Assembly (NCBI GenBank): GCA_002309915.1
Contig: DBYT01000114.1
Coordinates: 29,020-51,002, forward strand
Reading direction: 5' to 3'
Source: Bacteroidales bacterium UBA1179
GTDB lineage: Bacteria > Bacteroidota > Bacteroidia > Bacteroidales > Bacteroidaceae
Length of the DNA: 21,983 nucleotides
The notes below the pieces were generated by a model, which saw nothing but the letters and a program-made list of their open reading frames with translations, made no database searches and was not told where the DNA came from. Of this stretch, positions 16,039 through 21,983 are shown piece by piece (positions within the stretch are counted from its first letter, which is position 1; every line of letters begins with the position of its first letter). Both the position numbers and the translations under genes were made by a program.

Positions 16039-16726
16039 TCCTGACCATTGATTCAAAGTTGGACAAATCCTCCTGGGTGGTGATCTTGAAGTTGTTCGTG
16101 TCACCCGGAATCAGTATGCATTTCAATCCTGCCCTGTATGAAACCTCGGTACTTCCGGTAATACGGTTTATCTCATCGGCCGAAAGTTTCATGTTGGCAT
16201 CGTAGTATGTTCCGAACCGGAAGGCCTCGGGAGCCTGTCCGTTCCACAGTGTCTTGCGTTCCAGCAGGGAGTCTATGTTCTTGCCGTCACGGCTCATATA
16301 GACGGTATCCTTGACAGGGATGACAGGCAGTACGGCATCGGCATCCTGGCATGCATTGAAGCAGTCTGATATTAGCTGTGCTGTCAGAAGCGGGCGGGCG
16401 GCATCATGTATGAGTACAATGTCGTCATGAGCGGCACCGTTCTCCTTGGCTGCCTTCAGGGCGTTTACGATGGAGCCCTGTCTGGTCTCACCCGGCTGGG
16501 AATAGAAGACAGGTTTCCCGGATGCTGATTTTGCAACGCATCCGCGCACATAATCCACCCACTCATCGGCCACGGCAATGACAACGCAGTCAACAGTGTT
16601 GTGACTCAGGATGGTATCCAGGCAATACTGGATGACGGGTTTGCCGTTCACCTCAACATATTGCTTGGGAGTTGAAAGCCCCATTCGGGTTCCTGTTCCT
16701 CCTGAAAGGATAATCGCTATGTTCAT
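16025..16726 (-). CDS. IspD/TarI-family cytidylyltransferase, probably polyol-phosphate
   Basis: This 233-residue enzyme joins CMP from CTP to an alcohol phosphate, making a CDP-alcohol. Motifs are LSGGTGTRMG at 7-16, K21 in TPKQY, IHDAARP at 106-112, R157 and WNGQAPEAFR at 161-170, and NNFKITTQEDL at 211-221 with K214. These are shared by IspD (isoprenoid pathway) and TarI (ribitol phosphate). Several points favour the polyol role: GDTNNFKITT resembles TarI, it overlaps a polyol dehydrogenase gene by 14 bases, and an epimerase follows. I chose the ATG at 16726, 11 bases after the truB stop; an upstream ATG would overlap truB and add residues unlike the family. If the genome lacks another ispD, the isoprenoid role should be reconsidered. 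Confidence 0.85.
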   Translation of the reverse strand: MNIAIILSGGTGTRMGLSTPKQYVEVNGKPVIQYCLDTILSHNTVDCVVIAVADEWVDYVRGCVAKSASGKPVFYSQPGETRQGSIVNALKAAKENGAAHDDIVLIHDAARPLLTAQLISDCFNACQDADAVLPVIPVKDTVYMSRDGKNIDSLLERKTLWNGQAPEAFRFGTYYDANMKLSADEINRITGSTEVSYRAGLKCILIPGDTNNFKITTQEDLSNFESMVRNESI

Positions 16727-16737
16727 TACAATCCTTT

Positions 16738-17436
16738 TTACTGTTCTTGAATAGGATGCTTGTCCAGCCACTCGGTGAACTTTTCAGGGTTCAGGCAATC
16801 CTCAACTTTGTAATCACCCACACGGGTACGCCTCAAAGCCGTCAGATGACCTCCGCTCTGCAAAGCCTCACCAATGTCACGGGCAAGAGCCCTTATGTAT
16901 GTTCCCTTGCTGCAGACCACGCGGATGGTTATGTCCGGCAGGTTGCACTCGGTCAGTTCAATCTCGTCAATGACCAGCGTCTTGGGCTTGAGTTCCACCT
17001 CATCGCCTTTACGGGCCATCTCGTAGGCGCGTTTTCCTTCAACCTTACAGGCCGAGAAGGTGGGCGGGACCTGCTCGATTTTTCCTTTGAAACGCTCCAG
17101 TACCTGCTCCACCATTTCACGGGTTATATGCTCCGTGGCGTAGGTGGCGTCAATGGGTTTCTCCAGGTCGAATGAGGGAGTGGTTGCTCCCAGGCGGATG
17201 GTAGCGTAGTACTCCTTTGTGCCTGACTGCAGCTCCTCTATGCGTTTGGTGGCCCTGCCGGTACATACTATCAGTACGCCTGTGGCCAGAGGGTCCAACG
17301 TGCCGGCATGTCCCACCTTGAGTTTCTTGACACCCAGACGGCTGCATATGAGCCATCGGATCTTACCCACAACATCAAATGATGTCCAGCGGTAAGGCTT
17401 GTCAAACGCCAGTATTACTCCTTCCTGGAAATCCAT
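16738..17436 (-). CDS. truB: tRNA pseudouridine(55) synthase
   Basis: TruB converts U55 of the tRNA T-loop to pseudouridine. At 232 residues it is shorter than E. coli TruB (314), lacking much of the C-terminal PUA region, as in many Bacteroidota. Motifs are LAFDKPYRWTSFDVV at 9-23, the catalytic HAGTLDPLATGVL at 43-55 with D48 as nucleophile, PPTFSACKVEGKRAYEMAR, and CSKGTYIRALARDIGE. It begins one base after the uppP stop, so the two are tightly coupled. Base composition is higher in G+C than the glycan genes: bases 16981-17040 hold 34 G/C of 60. Confidence 0.97.
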   Translation of the reverse strand: MDFQEGVILAFDKPYRWTSFDVVGKIRWLICSRLGVKKLKVGHAGTLDPLATGVLIVCTGRATKRIEELQSGTKEYYATIRLGATTPSFDLEKPIDATYATEHITREMVEQVLERFKGKIEQVPPTFSACKVEGKRAYEMARKGDEVELKPKTLVIDEIELTECNLPDITIRVVCSKGTYIRALARDIGEALQSGGHLTALRRTRVGDYKVEDCLNPEKFTEWLDKHPIQEQ

Positions 17437-17437
17437 A

Positions 17438-18259
17438 TTACAGGAACAGTATTGTTACAAGTCCTACAACAGCGCAATAGACTCCGAACCATATCAGTTT
17501 GCCCTTGCGCACTATCGATATCATCCACTTGCAGGCGGCACAGCCTGAAAGGAAGGCTGCAAGAAAGCCTATTGCCAGAACACCGAAACCTGTATCGGCC
17601 CCGGCTACACCTGTACCGGCGGACTCAAGGAGGTCTTTCATATCCAGAAGTGCCTCACCAAGGATAGGGGGTATCACCATCAGGAACGAGAACTGTGCCA
17701 GACGCTCTTTTTTGTTACCCAGCATGATACCGGTTGCGATGGTCGAACCGGAACGTGAAATACCCGGAAGAACCGCAACGGCCTGTGCTATTCCGATGAT
17801 GAAGGCATGCCAGCCCGAGATGTTCTCCCTCTGACGCGGTTTGGCGTAGTAGGAGAAAGTGAGCAGGGCGGCGGTCACCAGCAGGCAGCAGCCTACAACG
17901 GTTGTGCCGGAACCGAATATGGCCTCGATATTGTCTTTGAAGAAGACGCCTACTATGCCCACGGGAATCATAGAGATGATAATGTTGATGGCATATCGGG
18001 TACCTTCATTAAGACCGCTGTAACTCTTCCATGACTGTCTGGTGAACAGGTCACGGAATATCCAGACAATTTCCTTCCAGAGAATCACCAGAGTACTCAG
18101 TACGGTAGCCACATGTACCAGTACGGTAAATGCCATGTTCTGCTCGCCGTCAATGCCGAACAGTGATGAAGCTATTGCCAGGTGTCCGCTGCTGCTTATG
18201 GGCAGATATTCGGTCAGGCCCTGCAGCAGTCCCAGCAGAAGTGATTCAAGCCAACTCAT
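17438..18259 (-). CDS. uppP: Undecaprenyl-diphosphate phosphatase (BacA family)
   Basis: This 273-residue integral inner-membrane enzyme removes a phosphate from undecaprenyl diphosphate, recycling the lipid carrier used for peptidoglycan and surface glycans. Two conserved active-site regions are visible: QGLTEYLPISSSGHL at 13-27 (E17, S22-S24, H26) and LPGISRSGSTIA at 164-175. About eight hydrophobic segments fit the family. The start overlaps the DUF3098 stop by four bases. Its placement between cell-division and tRNA genes is a known Bacteroidota arrangement; here it also feeds carrier lipid to the glycan genes downstream. Confidence 0.97.
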   Translation of the reverse strand: MSWLESLLLGLLQGLTEYLPISSSGHLAIASSLFGIDGEQNMAFTVLVHVATVLSTLVILWKEIVWIFRDLFTRQSWKSYSGLNEGTRYAINIIISMIPVGIVGVFFKDNIEAIFGSGTTVVGCCLLVTAALLTFSYYAKPRQRENISGWHAFIIGIAQAVAVLPGISRSGSTIATGIMLGNKKERLAQFSFLMVIPPILGEALLDMKDLLESAGTGVAGADTGFGVLAIGFLAAFLSGCAACKWMISIVRKGKLIWFGVYCAVVGLVTILFL

Positions 18260-18528
18260 TCTTCCTTATCCTCCTTATCTGCTTTGGGCTTGTAGACGAT
18301 AGCCGCTATGATGGTCAGGAATCCGATAAGGGTAACTACAGGAGCCACCTTTATGCGGCGTACGCTGAAGATGTCGGGTTCAAAATACTCTGATGTGCAG
18401 TTAGGACCGGTCATCAGCAGCAGGCCGATGATAATGATAGCCATTCCGATTGCGGTCAGAATGTAGTTGGTCTTGGTGAAAGCGAATTTTTTCTTATCCA
18501 TACATTCAAGGATTGATTGGTTAGACAT
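18256..18528 (-). CDS. DUF3098 small membrane protein
   Basis: This 90-residue protein has two hydrophobic segments (YILTAIGMAIIIIGLLLMT and VVTLIGFLTIIAAIVY) and a charged C-terminus ending KADKEDKEE. It matches the small DUF3098 family found next to ftsX in Bacteroidota. The FEPDIFSVRRIKVAP linker between the helices is typical of the family. Function is unknown; constant linkage to ftsX and uppP suggests a cell-envelope role. The ATG used overlaps ftsX by eight bases; a second ATG at residue 10 (18501) would give a start closer to family members that begin MDKK. Confidence 0.9.
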   Translation of the reverse strand: MSNQSILECMDKKKFAFTKTNYILTAIGMAIIIIGLLLMTGPNCTSEYFEPDIFSVRRIKVAPVVTLIGFLTIIAAIVYKPKADKEDKEE

Positions 18529-19393
18529 AATGAAGTTCGCCCGATTTCATGCGGAGGAAACGGTTTACGGAGTGCAGGGCACAAATGCCTGTAATAAGCA
18601 GTCCGATAAGCATAACCACTGCGAAAACGGGAATGATGATTCTGGGTTCGGCCAGCATGATAAGCCAGGGCTCATACTTGAGGCCTATCTTGAGACCGTA
18701 CCAGATGATGATGCATGTGAGTACGGCCGATGTGAACCCGATCCACAGGTTACGGCTTATGAAAGGCTTGCGTATGAAAGACCACTTGGCACCCACCAGT
18801 TTCATGGAGTAGAGCACGAAACGCTGGGCGTAGATGGTGAGTTTTATCGTGTTGTTTATGAGTGTGAATGATACCAGTGAGAGTATCATGGCCAGTACCA
18901 GCAGCAGACCGGCAACCTTACGGATGTTGCTGTTGATGATGTCCAGCAGGTCCTTCTGCCATGTAACCTCGCGCACACCCTCCTGTGCGGCAATCTTCTT
19001 CTCAATCAGTTTAAGGCTGTCGTTGCAGGCGTAATCGGCCTCCACCCTTATGTTCAGTGATGCGTAGAAGGGGTTGTACTCCAGGAACTGTGAGGGATCG
19101 GTACCCATGGCCTTGGTCATATCCTTCAGGGCGTCGTCCTTGGATATGTACGAGCAGACGGCACAGTAGGGTGATGCCTCGATGCTACGGCGGAGTGTTG
19201 AAAGCTGGGCGTCAGTTATGCTCTCCTTGAGAATCACCTCGACCGTCATCTCCTGCTTGAGGTGACGTGACAGATCATTTGCAGTAAGCAGCAGAAGAGC
19301 CACGATGCCTATGAGCAGCAGAACCAGAGACGTGCTGATGCAGGCCGTAATGAACAGCAGGTCTATCTTTCTCTTTTTCTTTTGTTTGACCAT
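18521..19393 (-). CDS. ftsX: Cell division permease-like protein FtsX
   Basis: This 290-residue protein has the FtsX layout: a cytoplasmic basic N-terminus (KQKKKRK), a first membrane segment at about 9-31, a periplasmic domain of roughly 120 residues including EMTVEVILKE and YISKDDALKDM, then three membrane segments. The periplasmic SISKDDAL-like motif and the closing GICALHSVNRFLRMK fit the family. FtsX works with the ATPase FtsE to control peptidoglycan hydrolases at the division site. No ftsE is visible beside it, which is usual in Bacteroidota. It starts one base after the methyltransferase stop. Confidence 0.93.
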   Translation of the reverse strand: MVKQKKKRKIDLLFITACISTSLVLLLIGIVALLLLTANDLSRHLKQEMTVEVILKESITDAQLSTLRRSIEASPYCAVCSYISKDDALKDMTKAMGTDPSQFLEYNPFYASLNIRVEADYACNDSLKLIEKKIAAQEGVREVTWQKDLLDIINSNIRKVAGLLLVLAMILSLVSFTLINNTIKLTIYAQRFVLYSMKLVGAKWSFIRKPFISRNLWIGFTSAVLTCIIIWYGLKIGLKYEPWLIMLAEPRIIIPVFAVVMLIGLLITGICALHSVNRFLRMKSGELHYV

Positions 19394-19394
19394 A

Positions 19395-20303
19395 TTATTC
19401 CGATGTTATCCTTTTTCTGAAAACGTAAACCAGTGAACTGCTTTTGCTCCGTCTGGTCAGTGATATCCTCCATGAATGCAGTCCGTGAATCATGCCGCGC
19501 AGGAATGACATGCGGTGATGCAGATGCTTTTCGGACAGTATCGAGATGTAGAAACTGTCAAAAGGCATCTTCTCATGATGCATCAGCGTGAATCCGTGCT
19601 TGTATGCCAGTGCGCTTATTGAGGAGGGGTTGAAGTGCCATAGATGTCTGGGCACATCGTACGCTGCCCAATAGGGTCCGTAGTACATGGCATCGGTCGA
19701 ACAGATATTGGGGCAGGCCATTATCAGTATGCCTCCGGGTCGGAGCAGTTCATAGAACCTGTCCAGCAGTTCGTGGGGATTATGGCAGTGCTCAAAGACG
19801 TGCCACAGGGTGATGACGTCAAACGTACCGGCATGAAGTGCATCCATCTCGGGCACGTCGATCATGCGGTGGTGGAACATCTCAAGTGAGAAAAGCCTCT
19901 CCTCGTGGTATTTCTCGACCGATGTCACCTTCCATCCGCGTTTCTCCATCTTATGTGAGAAAAATCCCGTCTTGGCTCCGTAGTTGAGCAGCGAGCCGCC
20001 GGTGCGGTATGACTGCGATTCCACGATCCTGACCTTCTTGCGGAGCATGAGGTTACGGACATGATAGTAAAGACGGCCGATAAGCCCGGAGGGGGAGTCG
20101 CCCAACTTGAGTTTCAGGTTGACCTTGTCGTAGCGGCTCATCTCATCCTCCCTGGGGGGATCCAAAGTGTACACCACACCGCATGACGGGCAACGCATCA
20201 GAGTGTATGACTCCTTGCTTACGGTAAAGTCAGTGCAGTTTGCGTAAGGGATCTGTCCCGACGCTCCGCATAATGGACAAGGCTTGAAATCCTGATAAAT
20301 CAT
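19395..20303 (-). CDS. Zinc-ribbon class I SAM methyltransferase
   Basis: This 302-residue protein is the first gene of the minus-strand run. It has an N-terminal zinc ribbon (CPLCG with C9/C12, and CPSCG with C38/C41), then a Methyltransf_23-type SAM domain. Motif I reads LLNYGAKTGFF, where most relatives have an aspartate and GxGxG; the lysine is unusual. VITLWHVFEHCHNP and LRPGGILIMACPN are typical later motifs. The substrate is unknown; relatives methylate sugars or other small molecules. I chose the ATG at 20303 because the longer frame would begin upstream of the likely transcription start at about 20344 and adds residues (MRSPCARAASG) unlike the family. Confidence 0.88.
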   Translation of the reverse strand: MIYQDFKPCPLCGASGQIPYANCTDFTVSKESYTLMRCPSCGVVYTLDPPREDEMSRYDKVNLKLKLGDSPSGLIGRLYYHVRNLMLRKKVRIVESQSYRTGGSLLNYGAKTGFFSHKMEKRGWKVTSVEKYHEERLFSLEMFHHRMIDVPEMDALHAGTFDVITLWHVFEHCHNPHELLDRFYELLRPGGILIMACPNICSTDAMYYGPYWAAYDVPRHLWHFNPSSISALAYKHGFTLMHHEKMPFDSFYISILSEKHLHHRMSFLRGMIHGLHSWRISLTRRSKSSSLVYVFRKRITSE

Positions 20304-20351
20304 CCTCTCTCGTGTACACGCGCCTGACGCGGCACGCGCGCAGGGTGACCG

Positions 20352-20384
20352 CAAAGATAATACCCTAAGATAGGGGTTGTCAAG
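20352..20384 (-). promoter_or_regulatory. Bacteroidota-type promoter for the ftsX operon
   Basis: On the minus strand, TATCTTTG (20352-20359) exactly matches the Bacteroidota -7 element TAnnTTTG. A TTGAC (20379-20383), preceded by C, lies about 20 bases upstream, in the place of the -33 TTTG element. Transcription would start near 20344, giving a leader of about 40 bases before the methyltransferase ATG. The leader includes a GC-rich stretch (20320-20341) that could fold. This may drive much of the minus-strand run, because no other clear promoter was found downstream. Confidence 0.75.
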
Positions 20385-20504
20385 TGTTTTAAGGTTTTTT
20401 TGCTGGTTTTATTGTATTTACGTCACGCAGGTACGGCCATTTTCCTGCTTGCTGCCCCATATTTGGCCATACTTGTCACCACAGGCTCTGTAGCCCATAT
20501 TCTC

Positions 20505-20559
20505 TGCAAGTATGGCAGCAAAAACCCGGTTTTTGGGCATTTTCGCTGCCATACTTGCA
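20505..20559. repeat. Perfect 15-base inverted repeat with inner palindrome
   Basis: TGCAAGTATGGCAGC (20505-20519) is the exact reverse complement of 20545-20559. The 25-base interior carries a second palindrome, AAAAACC-C-GGTTTTT (20520-20534), so the unit could form a compound hairpin or cruciform. It joins copies 3 and 4 of the array. It lies between divergent gene starts, so a terminator role is unlikely. Confidence 0.88.
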
Positions 20560-20583
20560 AAAAACCGCCTTTTAAAGGCCCTT

Positions 20584-20628
20584 TTACGCAGGTACGGCCA
20601 TTTTTAAGAATACGCTGTACCTGCGTAA
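20584..20628. repeat. 12-base inverted repeat beside the helicase promoter
   Basis: TTACGCAGGTAC (20584-20595) pairs with GTACCTGCGTAA (20617-20628) across a 21-base loop. It joins copies 5 and 6 of the array and ends about five bases before the TTTG that may serve the helicase promoter. A short palindrome, GCCTTT-T-AAAGGC (20567-20579), lies just before it. Confidence 0.85.
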
Positions 20629-20632
20629 TTGG

Positions 20633-20658
20633 TTTGTCAGCAATTATCCATATATTTG
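20633..20658 (+). promoter_or_regulatory. Possible promoter of the helicase gene
   Basis: TATATTTG (20651-20658) matches the Bacteroidota -7 element TAnnTTTG and lies 27 bases before the ATG. A TTTG at 20633-20636 is the nearest -33 candidate, but the 14-base spacing is shorter than usual; TTGG at 20629 would give 18. The -7 match is good and the upstream element is uncertain. Confidence 0.5.
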
Positions 20659-20685
20659 CCAGACAAGAAACCTGATTGCTATACT

Positions 20686-21983
20686 ATGAAAAAAGATCAT
20701 CTCTTTGAATTGGCCGAGAATTATATCTCCCAGACGGGAATCTCGGTGTTTCTTACCGGCAGGGCCGGAACCGGAAAAACAACTTTCCTAAAGTACATTG
20801 TTGAGAATACGCCCAAGCGCTGCGTGGTGCTTGCGCCGACAGGTGTTGCCGCAATCAATGCTGGCGGCGTTACGATCCATTCATTTTTCCAACTGCCGCT
20901 ATGTCCGTATCTGCCAGATGTGGAGGAACTGGTCACGGAGTATCAGTTGCCCGAGGCAAGGCGACAGTTGCGCAAGGAAAAAGTCAAGATAATCAAGACG
21001 CTGGACCTGCTAATAATCGATGAAATATCAATGGTCAGGGCCGATCTGCTTGATGCGGTTGACTCCGTGATGCGCCGATATCGGCACAACAACAAACCCT
21101 TTGGCGGGGTGCAGCTGCTCATGATAGGCGATGCCCACCAGCTTCCGCCTGTAGTGACCGAGCAGGATGAGCCCTGGCTCAAGAAGGTGTACAAATCACC
21201 TTTCTTCTTCCATTCCAAGGTGATGCAGCAGCTCAAATACGTTACCATAGAGTTGCAAACGGTTTACCGTCAATCAGATACATCATTTCTGGATATACTG
21301 AACAGCATCCGTGACGGAGTGATGGACAACGCCACATACCGTATGCTGAACAGCCGCTTGGACCCGCGTTTCAATCCCGATGATACCGCTGCTCCCTCCG
21401 GAGGCCGATGGATCCGACTTACCACCCACAACCGTCAGGCAGACAGCATCAACCAGGAGAAAATGGAGGCTCTGAAGACCCGGTTGTACACATTCTACGC
21501 CGAGGTTGAGGGCAATTTTCCTGAAAACACCCTCCCTGCCGAGAAGGTACTCCAACTCAAGGAAGGCGCACAGGTTATGTTCCTCCGCAACGACTCCCGC
21601 GAGGGCCGGTACTACAACGGAAAGATTGCCACCGTAACCTCCATAGACTACGATGACGGCATCATTGTAACCGATGAAAACGGCGATGAAATCAATGTTC
21701 CTATTGAAAAATGGGAGAACATCCAGTATGAGATAGACAGTGAGACCAAGGAGATTGTACCAAATGTAGAGGGAACTTTCTCGCAGTACCCGCTGCGCGC
21801 CGCCTGGGCAGTCACCATTCACAAGAGCCAGGGCCTGACATTTGACCGTGTGATCATTGATGCGGCATCGGCCTTCAGTTTCGGTCAGGTCTATGTGGCA
21901 CTGTCCCGATGCTGCACACTTGAAGGCATAGTTCTGAGCAGCCCCATATCCCAATCCTGTCTGTTCAACAACAGCGATGTATC
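20686..21983 (+). CDS. PIF1/RecD-like superfamily 1 helicase, C-terminus cut off
   Basis: This is the only gene on the plus strand and it runs off the right edge after 432 codons. Helicase motifs are in order: Walker A GRAGTGKTT at 25-33, APTGVAA at 50-56, Walker B IIDEISM at 110-116, GDAHQLPPV at 148-156, VYRQ at 193-196, HKSQGLTF at 379-386 (motif V) and GQVYVALSRC at 400-409 (motif VI, R408). This is the PIF1-like group of ATP-dependent 5'-3' DNA helicases, common as single long proteins in Bacteroidales. Such proteins often have an extra C-terminal domain, which cannot be seen here. It is divergently transcribed from the ftsX operon across the repeat array. I chose the ATG at 20686 as the first in frame after the -7 element. 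Confidence 0.93.
   Translation, partial: MKKDHLFELAENYISQTGISVFLTGRAGTGKTTFLKYIVENTPKRCVVLAPTGVAAINAGGVTIHSFFQLPLCPYLPDVEELVTEYQLPEARRQLRKEKVKIIKTLDLLIIDEISMVRADLLDAVDSVMRRYRHNNKPFGGVQLLMIGDAHQLPPVVTEQDEPWLKKVYKSPFFFHSKVMQQLKYVTIELQTVYRQSDTSFLDILNSIRDGVMDNATYRMLNSRLDPRFNPDDTAAPSGGRWIRLTTHNRQADSINQEKMEALKTRLYTFYAEVEGNFPENTLPAEKVLQLKEGAQVMFLRNDSREGRYYNGKIATVTSIDYDDGIIVTDENGDEINVPIEKWENIQYEIDSETKEIVPNVEGTFSQYPLRAAWAVTIHKSQGLTFDRVIIDAASAFSFGQVYVALSRCCTLEGIVLSSPISQSCLFNNSDV

Larger units (their letters stand above)
20425..20628. repeat. Alternating array of six GCARGTAYGGC motifs
   Basis: Six copies of an 11-base motif alternate in orientation: + at 20427-20437, - at 20466-20476 (one mismatch), + at 20506-20516, - at 20548-20558, + at 20588-20598, and - at 20614-20624 (one mismatch). 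Start-to-start steps are 39, 40, 42, 40 and 26 bases. Copies 1 and 5 sit in a perfect 19-base direct repeat (20425-20443 and 20586-20604). The array fills the space between two divergent promoters. It resembles BIME-type arrays of REP elements or an operator array in layout; its identity is unknown. Confidence 0.85.

Noticed and set aside
16727..16771. A longer start for the cytidylyltransferase that overlaps truB
   Set aside because: The extra 15 residues do not resemble the family, and the internal ATG at 16726 places the protein start directly before the conserved IILSGGTGTRMG.
20304..20354. A longer start for the methyltransferase
   Set aside because: It would begin upstream of the likely transcription start near 20344, and the added residues are unlike the family.
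20505..20628. The hairpins as transcription terminators
   Set aside because: Both flanking genes point away from this region, so no transcript should end here; there is also no clear run of T directly after either stem in the needed place.
20425..20628. A CRISPR array
   Set aside because: The repeats are 11 bases, alternate in orientation, and the intervals are palindromic and not unique spacers of constant length; no cas genes are visible.

Overview
The window looks like a chromosomal segment of a gut-type member of the Bacteroidales. Four things point there. A ftsX - DUF3098 - uppP - truB - queA - folK housekeeping order is present. The promoter in front of it carries the Bacteroidota -7 element (TAnnTTTG). 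A lipoprotein form of dipeptidyl peptidase III is encoded. Surface-glycan genes are packed head to tail with ATGA overlaps. Genus is not resolved from what is visible.

Layout. Everything from position 1 to 20303 reads on the minus strand, so the biological order runs right to left. From a promoter near 20352-20384 the genes are: zinc-ribbon methyltransferase, ftsX, DUF3098 protein, uppP, truB, then three small-molecule enzymes (an IspD/TarI-family cytidylyltransferase, a GatD-like polyol dehydrogenase and an Rpe/AlsE-family epimerase), then queA, folK and a 43-residue basic protein. Next comes a surface-glycan block: a cytidylyltransferase/PLP-enzyme fusion, an opine-dehydrogenase-family protein, two TagB/TagF-type phosphotransferase-like proteins, a Wzx-type flippase, a membrane acyltransferase, two GT2 glycosyltransferases and an EamA transporter. 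Last is the DPP III lipoprotein, cut by the left edge. Gaps between these genes are at most 32 bases and many genes overlap. To the right, a 382-base intergenic region separates this block from a divergent PIF1-like helicase gene on the plus strand, cut by the right edge.

How the genes may work together. The epimerase, polyol-phosphate dehydrogenase and IspD/TarI-like enzyme form a plausible route to a CDP-polyol such as CDP-ribitol. They sit inside the housekeeping run, between truB and queA. The fusion enzyme and the opine-dehydrogenase-like protein could make a second CDP-activated, nitrogen-containing group. The two TagB/TagF-like proteins are natural users of CDP-activated alcohol phosphates. 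The flippase, GT2 enzymes and acyltransferase would assemble, modify and export the glycan, and UppP recycles the lipid carrier. Together this suggests a teichoic-acid-like, phosphodiester-containing surface glycan in a Gram-negative bacterium. The chemistry is inferred from protein families and not shown.

The intergenic region holds six copies of an 11-base motif (GCARGTAYGGC) in strictly alternating orientation, mostly about 40 bases apart, with palindromes between several of them. It lies between the two divergent promoters and no standard feature type explains it.
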